Below, one piece after another: positions 9,923-16,050 of a DNA stretch of 54,895 bases. Where the stretch lies: NCBI GenBank assembly GCA_947453885.1, contig CANGIF010000021.1, positions 1 to 54,895 on the forward strand, given 5' to 3'. The stretch is from Flavobacteriaceae bacterium (GTDB lineage Bacteria > Bacteroidota > Bacteroidia > Flavobacteriales > Flavobacteriaceae). The notes beneath the pieces were generated by a model that was not told the origin of the DNA, ran no database searches, and saw nothing but the letters and a program-made list of their open reading frames with translations. Position 1 is the stretch's first letter; every line of letters begins with the position of its first letter. Both the position numbers and the translations under genes were made by a program.

Positions 9923-10285
9923 TTATTTTTTTCCTATTTTCTGTTTAGTTGTACTACTAATTGATGCTAAAATAGTATTAATTTCAACATAATCTGTTTT
10001 TTTATGATTGGAATTGAGCCTTTTTTAACATGCTGACTGAAACAATACTTCAAGCCAATAATCAGATTCATTAGCTTCTTTTTGAGCAATTGCCAATTTA
10101 TGAATAAAATCTAACTTGCTTTCTGCTTGTTCTGATTCTCTAACCAAAGCACCTATTGTTGTTCCACTTCTTAATAATTGTTTGCTCAAATCATATTCTT
10201 TTTTCTCCTGATTTAAAAATTGAAATAATTTAACAATTCTTAAAGCAAAACTAAATGATTTGGTCTTAATTATATTTTCACTCAT
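9923..10285 (-). pseudogene. Four-helix-bundle (S23/23S rRNA IVS-like) protein, broken by one in-frame stop
   Basis: The first 84 residues match the intact copy at 14574-14933 at 70 of 84 positions (shared LRSGT, IGALVRESE, FIHKLAIAQKEANESDYWLE). After FQSAC comes TAA (10025-10027), but the same frame continues with a sequence ending DYVEINTILASI, aligning without gaps to DIVEINKLLASI of the intact copy and ending at its own TAA (9923-9925). Where the intact copy has Leu, this one has a stop, which a single TTA to TAA change explains. The family (PF05635) forms small helical bundles, is known from rRNA intervening sequences, and is related to Avd of diversity-generating retroelements. An 86-residue product could still be made. 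Its start lies against tract B. Confidence 0.85.
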
Positions 10286-10310
10286 AATTCACAATTTACC
10301 ATTCACAATT
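10286..10310. repeat. AATTGTG heptamer tract, site B (inverted)
   Basis: AATTCACAATTTACCATT followed by CACAATT fills the whole gap between the four-helix-bundle start and the end of the MazG gene. It is in the opposite orientation to sites A and C. The MazG stop codon (10309-10311) uses its last bases. Confidence 0.8.
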
Positions 10311-10635
10311 ATTTCAGTTTTTCATTATTGTGATGACGGTCGTGGTCTCGATTGGTTTTTACGTCCATTTTTTTGTCGAAAGCGGCTTGCAAGTCGATTC
10401 CTGTTTGGTTGGCGAGACATAAAACTACAAAAACGACATCGGCCAATTCTTCGCCTAAATCTTTGTTTTTATCGCTTTCTTTCTCGGATTGTTCGCCATA
10501 CCGACGCGCAATAATTCGAGCCACCTCCCCTACTTCTTCTGTAAGTTGTGCCATGTTGGTTAGTTCATTAAAATAGCGAACACCGTGGTCTTTAATCCAA
10601 GTGTCTACGTCTAGTTGGGCGTTTTTTAAGTTCAT
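10309..10635 (-). CDS. MazG-like nucleotide pyrophosphohydrolase
   Basis: A 108-residue, all-alpha NTP pyrophosphatase of the MazG-like type. The metal-binding pattern EEVGEVAR (about residues 33-40) followed by EELADVVFVVLCLANQTGID (about 62-81) is the EExxE...ExxD signature. It should hydrolyse (d)NTPs to monophosphates, possibly cleaning non-canonical nucleotides. The length is normal for single-domain members. The ATG at 10633-10635 is followed upstream by heptamer tract C, and the stop codon overlaps tract B, so both ends abut repeats. Confidence 0.88.
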   Translation of the reverse strand: MNLKNAQLDVDTWIKDHGVRYFNELTNMAQLTEEVGEVARIIARRYGEQSEKESDKNKDLGEELADVVFVVLCLANQTGIDLQAAFDKKMDVKTNRDHDRHHNNEKLK

Positions 10636-10640
10636 TTTTA

Positions 10641-10668
10641 AATGGTAAATTGTGAATTGTGAATTATT
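10641..10668. repeat. AATTGTG heptamer tract, site C
   Basis: Four 7-bp units, aatggta, aattgtg, aattgtg, aattatt, starting 5 bp upstream of the MazG start codon. On the opposite strand, tract B carries the same AATGGTAAATTGTGAATT core. Confidence 0.8.
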
Positions 10669-10736
10669 AAAATGGAGCCTAATTAAGGATGAGATTGACC
10701 TAAAAGGTTCAACGATTCACCATCAGACCCCATTTA

Positions 10737-10859
10737 TTATTTCGCTGATTTTAAACTGTTATCTTTTTTACAAAATGTTTGGCAGTTTTCGACTATTGAT
10801 TTTCCTACTTCGTGCCAAGGTGTGATGTGATCGGCTTCCATTTCGCTGATTTTAAATCT
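10737..10859 (-). pseudogene. Orphan HNH nuclease tail, in frame after the DUF262-HNH stop
   Basis: Directly after the TAA of the DUF262-HNH gene (10860-10862) the same frame stays open for 40 codons and ends at TAA 10737-10739. It contains EADHITPWHEVG, then ENCQTFCKKDN, which lines up with [12 protein letters not shown] and [11 protein letters not shown] at the end of the intact protein. It is therefore a second, diverged C-terminal half of an HNH domain. It has no start codon suited to separate expression and lacks the first CxxC. A 17-bp direct repeat (ATTTCGCTGATTTTAAA at 10739-10755 and 10840-10856) brackets the piece. Remnant of a replaced tail or a duplication. Confidence 0.75.
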
Positions 10860-12023
10860 TTATCTATTCCCTTTAGCTCTATTGTGTGTTTTACACAATA
10901 ACTCACAGTTTTTTATATCTGTTGCGCCGCCTTTGCTCCATGCGTCTACATGGTCGGCATCCATATCGGCTAATTTCCAAATTTTGGCTTTGTTGGCATC
11001 GTGACCAATTGCACAATGCGAACAATTGGAAACTCCTTTTTTCTCTGCTTCGGCGGTTTGATTAGTATAGACTGATTTTTTAGTAGCTTCATCAAAAACT
11101 CGTACATCTAATAATTTAGTATCTACAGCACCACCCAAAATATATTCAAAAACACCTTTTCTGTTTTTTACATAAGGGTCGCCATAGAGTTTTTTAACTT
11201 GTTCAGATACTTTTTTAGTATCATATCCTTGTTTATGGTAAAGCTCATACAATCTGCCCCACTCTAAACCTCGCATTTCACTTTCTACATCGCTAAAAAC
11301 GGAAGATACCCAATCAATAACACTTGTAAAATAATTTTTTAATTCAGTAATATCAGTGTCTTTGCGATGACTACTCATATAATTGCCAATGTTGCCTTTG
11401 CTTACCCAATCTAAAGCACATTCTAAAAACTCTTGACGGTTGGCACTACCCGATATGTAAGCACTCCATTTTTGAATATTTGCATTTTGGCTGTTGCTAA
11501 ACTCAGCTTTGCCCAAGGTAACAAACGGACCCGAATATACCGCATTCAATAACTCCTGATTATTAAGCGGAACTCCTGCTATATTAATGGTTCTAAACCA
11601 TTCTTTTATTTCGCTTTCGGTGCCTTCACATTCGTAGATAAGCAATTTAGCTTCTAATATTTTGGCTTGTTTGTCGGCGGCAATACCACTAAAATATTGC
11701 TCCATGCCGTGTTCATCTTTTACGGCAAATTTATTGGTTACATAACGACCAAAACTCGTGATGCGTTGTTGCCCATCAAGTACTTCTAGTGCGGTAGCAT
11801 TCACTTTATTAAAATAAATCAACCCTAACGGATAGCCTTTAAGAATGGAACTTATAACTGCCACATCGCGTTTGCCATCGGCATAAATGTAGTTGCGTTG
11901 GTACTCGGGTTGAATGGTTAACGCACCCGATAACCCAAACAAACCTTTGCCTTCTAATTCGTTATAAACAAAACCATCACATATATCTTTTATGGTAATA
12001 TCGGTTCGTAATGTTGTTTTCAT
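10860..12023 (-). CDS. DUF262 domain protein with C-terminal HNH nuclease
   Basis: A 387-residue protein. The N-terminal DUF262 (GmrS/ParB-like) domain shows the conserved DGQQR motif at residues 83-87 and an upstream PEYQRNYIY segment. The C-terminal HNH zinc finger has CxxC (334-337), DADH (355-358), NC (372-373) and CKTHN (377-381). DUF262 domains in GmrSD, BrxU and SspE couple nucleotide hydrolysis or DNA-modification sensing to DNA cutting. The ATG is 1 nt after the methyltransferase stop, so the two are almost certainly co-translated. I infer it is the nuclease half of a restriction or modification-dependent defence pair; target and dependence cannot be read from sequence. Confidence 0.85.
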   Translation of the reverse strand: MKTTLRTDITIKDICDGFVYNELEGKGLFGLSGALTIQPEYQRNYIYADGKRDVAVISSILKGYPLGLIYFNKVNATALEVLDGQQRITSFGRYVTNKFAVKDEHGMEQYFSGIAADKQAKILEAKLLIYECEGTESEIKEWFRTINIAGVPLNNQELLNAVYSGPFVTLGKAEFSNSQNANIQKWSAYISGSANRQEFLECALDWVSKGNIGNYMSSHRKDTDITELKNYFTSVIDWVSSVFSDVESEMRGLEWGRLYELYHKQGYDTKKVSEQVKKLYGDPYVKNRKGVFEYILGGAVDTKLLDVRVFDEATKKSVYTNQTAEAEKKGVSNCSHCAIGHDANKAKIWKLADMDADHVDAWSKGGATDIKNCELLCKTHNRAKGNR

Positions 12024-12024
12024 A

Positions 12025-13116
12025 TTATTTTATATGTTTTATAAAAATTCTATCATAAGTCCTTCTACCATTGACAATGGTGCAACCACCCCTATCATCA
12101 GGATGAATTTTATATTTTAATCTTTCTAATATTTCTTTAGGTGCGGAAGCACGCGTATTGCCACTTGCTTGCCAAATAATTTCAAATTGTTCAGGTGAAT
12201 GTTTACTTAAAAAACTAATTGGCACACCCATAATACCATCATAATCACTAGGAATATGTTTGACATTTGGAACTTCAATTGCATTATAGTTTTCATATAG
12301 TTCAAAAGGTTTCTTTGTGCCAAATTTTATAACATCTTCTTCAGTCATTAAAGCAATTGGTTTATGTCTTCTTCCGTGGTCAATATTAGTAAACCAAATC
12401 GTCCCAGCCACAAATGCATATTTTTTACCATCTTCTTCTTTGTGAAAAGAATCAAAATTGTCTGGAATTTGATACCAAACATTACGCCCATCATTTTTAC
12501 CTGCTCCTAACCATATTTTTTTATCTGAAATAAACGGAAAAACTTCTTTATACTTGATAGCATTCATATTTCCAATAATTACAAACAATTTATCAGCTTC
12601 CATAATCCAAGCCAAAAAATCACGAAACAAAGAAAATGGTGGATTGGTTATAATAATATCGGCTTCGTCACGGAGCTTCATTATTTCTTTACTTTTAAAA
12701 TCACCATCGCCATCCAAGTAACTCCACTCTAAATCGTTTACATCAATCTTGCCATCGCCTGTTTTATCGTGCGTTAGTGTAAATATTTTTCCGTTGGTGA
12801 TGGTTTTCTTTTGGTCAAACTGTGGGTTTTCGGTTTCAAAAAGTGTGGGTTGGTAGCCGCTTTTATAACTTTTACTATCGGGTGCATAGCTCGTACTGAT
12901 TAGTTTTTTTAAACCAAAACTCTCAAAATTTTGTGCAAAAAACTTAGTAAAATTGCTCCATTCAGGGTCATCACATGGCAATAGCACGGTTTTACCTTTA
13001 AATACATTGGGGTTAAATTCTAAATAGGCATTAATTTCTTTTTCAATATCGGGGTATTGCGTGTAGAACTCGTCGTTTTTTGCAGTTTTAGCATTAGTAA
13101 GATTGCTGTTTGCCAT
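12025..13116 (-). CDS. EcoRI-family adenine-specific DNA methyltransferase
   Basis: A 363-residue protein recognisable as the EcoRI methylase family (PF13651): N-terminal [38 protein letters not shown], the catalytic NPPF motif at residues 158-161, [15 protein letters not shown], and the C-terminal [14 protein letters not shown]. It should transfer a methyl group from S-adenosylmethionine to adenine N6. It is the first gene of a two-gene operon with the DUF262-HNH nuclease, with a -7 box at 13158-13165 and the palindrome array directly upstream. The recognition site is unknown; family membership does not prove GAATTC. The locus interrupts the mazG-dtd neighbourhood, suggesting acquisition by transfer. 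Confidence 0.93.
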   Translation of the reverse strand: MANSNLTNAKTAKNDEFYTQYPDIEKEINAYLEFNPNVFKGKTVLLPCDDPEWSNFTKFFAQNFESFGLKKLISTSYAPDSKSYKSGYQPTLFETENPQFDQKKTITNGKIFTLTHDKTGDGKIDVNDLEWSYLDGDGDFKSKEIMKLRDEADIIITNPPFSLFRDFLAWIMEADKLFVIIGNMNAIKYKEVFPFISDKKIWLGAGKNDGRNVWYQIPDNFDSFHKEEDGKKYAFVAGTIWFTNIDHGRRHKPIALMTEEDVIKFGTKKPFELYENYNAIEVPNVKHIPSDYDGIMGVPISFLSKHSPEQFEIIWQASGNTRASAPKEILERLKYKIHPDDRGGCTIVNGRRTYDRIFIKHIK

Positions 13117-13157
13117 TTTAGTTTTTGTGTTTTTTAAATTTCAATTTGTGAACTGAA

Positions 13158-13165
13158 CAAATATA
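13158..13165 (-). promoter_or_regulatory. Promoter -7 box of the methyltransferase operon
   Basis: Minus-strand TATATTTG, a perfect TAnnTTTG. No -33 TTG is present at normal distance, which would fit a promoter needing an activator. The first palindrome of the array begins 43 bp upstream. Confidence 0.6.
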
Positions 13166-13207
13166 TAGAATTGAACATTGAAAATTAAAGATAAGACGTA
13201 ATTTTCT

Positions 13208-13383
13208 CCAAAAACGCCAAATTTGACGTCCCTGATGTCAAATTTCACGTTGTTGACGTAAACGTTTACGTTCCTGACGCCAAACTTTACGTTGTATGAC
13301 GTAAAACTTTACGTCCTTGACGCCAAACTTTACGTTGCTGACGTAAACGTTTACGTCCCTGACGCCAAATTTGGCGTTTTTGG
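13208..13383. repeat. Array of eight 21-bp palindromic units upstream of the methyltransferase
   Basis: Eight tandem units of 21 bp (the fourth has 22) separate the terminator of the next gene from the methyltransferase promoter. Each has a 14-16 bp perfect or near palindrome followed by a short spacer. The cores are of two kinds, ACGTAAACGTTTACGT-like and CGCCAAATTTGGCG-like. Spacers alternate between (C/T)C(C/T)TGA and TGTTGA/TGCTGA, so the higher period is 42 bp. The ends mirror each other: CCAAAAACGCCAAATTT at 13208 and its complement running to 13383. The phasing (two helical turns) suggests a dyad-binding protein such as an operator or iteron array. No ORF crosses it. Confidence 0.85.
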
Positions 13384-13392
13384 CACTGGCAC

Positions 13393-13433
13393 AAAAAAAA
13401 TACCCTTTTAGAATTGCACTTCTAAAAGGGTAT
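13393..13433 (-). terminator. Terminator of the 163-residue gene
   Basis: A 14-bp stem, ATACCCTTTTAGAA (13400-13413) with TTCTAAAAGGGTAT (13420-13433), 6-nt loop, and an A8 run on the left that is the T tract on the minus strand. It isolates the upstream gene from the palindrome array. Confidence 0.88.
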
Positions 13434-13441
13434 TAACATTT

Positions 13442-13476
13442 GCCTATAGCCTATTGCATACTGCCTATAGCTTATA
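13442..13476. repeat. Heptamer tract, GCCTATA family
   Basis: Five consecutive units, gcctata, gcctatt, gcatact, gcctata, gcttata. The stop codon of the 163-residue gene (13472-13474) falls inside the last unit. Confidence 0.72.
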
Positions 13477-13963
13477 CCGTTGGTGTTGAATCAGCCGCAG
13501 GGTTTGATGTACCTGTTCTGCTAAAAAACTGAGACAATTCGTTAACTTTAGTTTCAAATCCAGCGGTTTTTGTACCCGCTTTGTATTGGCTGTAGCCATA
13601 ATCAGTCAAAGCGGCTTGATAGTTGTCAAAATCGTGCAAAATTTTGTTGTTGTCCAATCCGTCAATCATGCTTTGTAATCGAGCAATAACGCCTTGAATA
13701 AAATCTCTAGAATCAAAATCGTTTTGAAACTCCACCCAATCCACATCGGCACTGCTCAACCCCGGTTGGTTGGTTCTATAATCGTGCACTTTGTTTACAA
13801 TGAGTTTGTTTTGTTCGTTGATGCTTCCGTATTTCTTACGTTCTTCGGGCGATAGGTTTTTGAATTTTGCAGTTAATGCAGTTTCCAAAGCCGTTAGTGC
13901 TGTAGTGGCTGCTGTTTTTTCAGCAGCGGTGTAATGATTGTTGTTTAAATTATCAAATGGCAT
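13472..13963 (-). CDS. Conserved hypothetical protein, 163 residues
   Basis: I cannot assign a function. The protein has no signal peptide or membrane segment. It begins MPFDNLNNNHYTAAEKTAAT, has an alanine/threonine-rich helix and a charged helical region with LSPEERKKYGSINEQNKL (about residues 39-56), and ends in a low-complexity Ser/Thr/Ala/Pro tail after LSQFFSRTGT. Similar small cytoplasmic proteins occur in Bacteroidota, as I recall, without known role. It has its own strong terminator, and its stop codon sits in a heptamer tract. It belongs to the accessory block between dtd and the methyltransferase; a link to the modification system is only positional. Confidence 0.7.
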   Translation of the reverse strand: MPFDNLNNNHYTAAEKTAATTALTALETALTAKFKNLSPEERKKYGSINEQNKLIVNKVHDYRTNQPGLSSADVDWVEFQNDFDSRDFIQGVIARLQSMIDGLDNNKILHDFDNYQAALTDYGYSQYKAGTKTAGFETKVNELSQFFSRTGTSNPAADSTPTV

Positions 13964-14076
13964 ACTAAATAAGGTATTAAGTTAAAAATTATTGTATGTT
14001 TCAAATATAATAACTTTTTCAATACTAAAAACACCTATTGTTGCTTTTATACGCACTATTTACATAAATTTAACAT

Positions 14077-14529
14077 TTACTCCCTGTTTTTTGTGTCAAT
14101 AATAATAGTAACAGGCCCATCGTTTATAAGCATTACTTTCATATCTGCTCCAAACTGCCCTGTTTGTATTTTTTTGCCCAGCTCTGCTTCCATTTGAGCA
14201 ATGAATTTTTCATACAACGGAACGGCAATTTCTGATTTTGCGGCTTTTATGTAACTCGGACGATTGCCCTTTTTGGTCAATGCATGGAGTGTAAATTGAC
14301 TGACCACAATCATGTCGCCATTACAATCTTTCAAAGATAAATTCATAACTCCCTGTTCATCGGCAAAGATGCGAAGATTAGCAATTTTAGAAGTTAACCA
14401 AGCACTATCTTCTTGTGTATCGGCATCTTCAATTCCGATTAAAACAAGCAAACCATTTTGAATCTGCGCAACAATTTTGTTGTTGATTGTAACTGAGGCA
14501 GAAGCAACTCTTTGGATTACGGATTTCAT
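14077..14529 (-). CDS. dtd: D-aminoacyl-tRNA deacylase
   Basis: A 150-residue Dtd, the usual length. It removes D-amino acids (and glycine mischarged on tRNA-Ala) from tRNAs. It starts MKSVIQRVASASVTINNK, has the SQFTLHA active-site motif near residue 77-83 and NDGPVTI near the C-terminus (the Gly-cisPro segment is in the partner motif), both diagnostic. Cytoplasmic dimer. The ATG (14527-14529) is only 2 bp from heptamer tract D, which separates it from the four-helix-bundle gene upstream, so co-transcription with that gene is likely. Confidence 0.95.
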   Translation of the reverse strand: MKSVIQRVASASVTINNKIVAQIQNGLLVLIGIEDADTQEDSAWLTSKIANLRIFADEQGVMNLSLKDCNGDMIVVSQFTLHALTKKGNRPSYIKAAKSEIAVPLYEKFIAQMEAELGKKIQTGQFGADMKVMLINDGPVTIIIDTKNRE

Positions 14530-14531
14530 TT

Positions 14532-14575
14532 AATTGTGAATTGTAAATTGTGAATTGTAGTTTGAATTCACAATT
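14532..14575. repeat. AATTGTG heptamer tract, site D
   Basis: Four direct units aattgtg, aattgta, aattgtg, aattgta (14532-14559), then an inverted GAATTCACAATT (14564-14575). It fills the gap between dtd and the intact four-helix-bundle gene, whose stop codon (14574-14576) uses its last bases. Confidence 0.82.
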
Positions 14576-14933
14576 ATTTTTTTAAGTTTTTTTTGGTTGA
14601 GATAATTATAGATGCTAGGAGTTTATTAATTTCAACTATATCAGAATTTAAAGAATGAAATTGAGATTCATTCAAATACTCGGATTGAAACAACAATTCC
14701 AACCAATAATCACTTTCGTTAGCTTCTTTTTGAGCAATTGCAAGTTTATGAATAAAATCAGGTTTGCTTTCCGCATGCTCGGATTCTCTCACTAATGCTC
14801 CTATAGCGGTACCGCTTCTAAGTAATTGTTTGCTTAAAACAAATTCTTTCTTTTCAACACATAAAAATTGGTACAATTTTACAATTCTTAATGCAAATGC
14901 AAATGATTTTAATTTTATACTATTATCTCCCAT
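14574..14933 (-). CDS. Four-helix-bundle protein (S23/23S rRNA IVS-like), intact copy
   Basis: A 119-residue protein of the 23S_rRNA_IVP/S23 family (PF05635): LRSGTAIGALVRESE (about residues 39-53) followed by FIHKLAIAQKEANESDYWLE. Homologues sit in intervening sequences of 23S rRNA genes or as free genes in Bacteroidota, and the fold is shared with Avd of retroelements. The family's molecular function is not settled. There is no rRNA here. The gene is flanked on both sides by AATTGTG heptamer tracts (D and E), like its broken paralogue at 9923-10285, and runs in the same direction. The start is the ATG at 14931-14933. Confidence 0.88.
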   Translation of the reverse strand: MGDNSIKLKSFAFALRIVKLYQFLCVEKKEFVLSKQLLRSGTAIGALVRESEHAESKPDFIHKLAIAQKEANESDYWLELLFQSEYLNESQFHSLNSDIVEINKLLASIIISTKKNLKK

Positions 14934-14952
14934 AATTAACTGTTTTAATGAT

Positions 14953-15014
14953 AAATTGTGAATTGTGAATTATTGTGTGAATTAATAATTCACCATTTAC
15001 AATTCACAATTATT
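14953..15014. repeat. AATTGTG heptamer tract, site E, with internal hairpin
   Basis: Direct units (14953-14974) followed by an inverted copy (14985-15014) containing AATTCACCATTTACAATT and CACAATT. The two halves can fold into an imperfect hairpin of about 20 bp. It fills the gap between the four-helix-bundle start and rsgA; the rsgA stop codon (15010-15012) is inside it. Confidence 0.82.
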
Positions 15015-15987
15015 TCCTAGTTTCATCGCTTGCTTTTCGTTCTTCGCTGTAAATATCCAAACGATAATGTTCGTCATCGCCTTCCAGTATTTTCAAATAA
15101 CTGTTGTAGCGCGACCATGCAATTTTATCGTTTTCTAAAGCGGCTTTAATGGCGCAGTTGGGTTCGTCTTTGTGCAAACAATTGTTGAATTTGCATTGGT
15201 CTTTTAATTTGAAAAATTCCGGGAAATAGCCACTAATTTCGGCTGGTTCCATATCTACAATTCCAAAACCTTTAATTCCAGGTGTATCAATAATTTGTGC
15301 AGCAAACGACAAGTCGTACATTTCTGCAAAAGTGGTGGTATGTTGCCCTTGCCTACTTTGTTCGGAAATGGTTTTGGTCTTTAAATTCAAGCTAGGCTCT
15401 AACGCATTGACTAATGTTGATTTTCCCACACCTGAATGTCCCGAAAACATGGATACTTTACCAAGCATTAAATCTTTTATTTGCTCAATTCCTTTTCCAT
15501 TTTTGGCAGATGCTCGCAAACATTTGTACCCAATTTCTTGGTAAACGTGTTGTAAGTACAATTGCTCGTCAGAACTCTCGTTATCTAAAGTATCGATTTT
15601 ATTAAAAATTAAAATGGTTTCAATGCCATACGCTTCGGCAGTAACCAAAAAGCGGTCGATAAAGCCAGTGGTTGTAGGAGGATTAGTAATGGTTATTAAA
15701 AGAAATACTTGGTCAATATTAGCCGCAATTATGTGCAACTGTTTGGATAAATTGACGGACTTCCGTACAATGTAATTTTTACGATTTTGAATTTTGAAAA
15801 TAGTGCCTGTAACGGTGTCTGAAGTTGCTTCCAGTTCGTATTCTACTAGGTCACCAACAGCAATTGGATTGGTGCTTTTTATGCCCTTCATCCTAAACTT
15901 TCCTTTCATTCTACATTCTATAAACGTGCCACTTGCCGCTTTTACGGTGTACCAACTTCCTGTAGATTTATATACGGTTCCTATCAA
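15010..15987 (-). CDS. rsgA: Ribosome small subunit-dependent GTPase RsgA
   Basis: A 325-residue circularly permuted GTPase for late 30S assembly: N-terminal OB fold, NKID (G4, residues 129-132) before the P-loop GHSGVGKST (183-191), then DTPGIKGFG, and a C-terminal zinc site CKFNNCLHKDEPNC. It acts on the ribosome in the cytoplasm. The start is TTG at 15985-15987, because the next codons upstream reach an in-frame stop (TAA CTT ATT TTG) and the family begins at this MxGTVYKSTG segment. The stop codon lies in heptamer tract E. Confidence 0.95.
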   Translation of the reverse strand: MIGTVYKSTGSWYTVKAASGTFIECRMKGKFRMKGIKSTNPIAVGDLVEYELEATSDTVTGTIFKIQNRKNYIVRKSVNLSKQLHIIAANIDQVFLLITITNPPTTTGFIDRFLVTAEAYGIETILIFNKIDTLDNESSDEQLYLQHVYQEIGYKCLRASAKNGKGIEQIKDLMLGKVSMFSGHSGVGKSTLVNALEPSLNLKTKTISEQSRQGQHTTTFAEMYDLSFAAQIIDTPGIKGFGIVDMEPAEISGYFPEFFKLKDQCKFNNCLHKDEPNCAIKAALENDKIAWSRYNSYLKILEGDDEHYRLDIYSEERKASDETRK

Positions 15988-16017
15988 AATAAGTTATGAA
16001 TTATGTTTTACGAATTA

Positions 16018-16025
16018 CAAATGTA
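16018..16025 (-). promoter_or_regulatory. Promoter -7 box for rsgA
   Basis: Minus-strand TACATTTG, matching TAnnTTTG, about 30 bp before the TTG start of rsgA. Confidence 0.45.
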
Positions 16026-16050
16026 GGTTTTCAAATTTACTATTTATATT

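Noticed and set aside
13208..13383. CRISPR array
   Set aside because: Units are 21-bp palindromes in direct tandem with 5-7 bp connecting bases, no unique spacers of 30 bp or so, and no cas genes nearby.
14564..14569. GAATTC as target of the methyltransferase
   Set aside because: The site occurs by virtue of the heptamer tract; family name alone does not give specificity, and the palindrome array has no GAATTC.
9923..14933. Composite transposon bounded by the two four-helix-bundle genes
   Set aside because: The interval includes mazG and dtd, which look like part of the neighbouring housekeeping cluster, and no transposase is present; only recombination between the copies is plausible.
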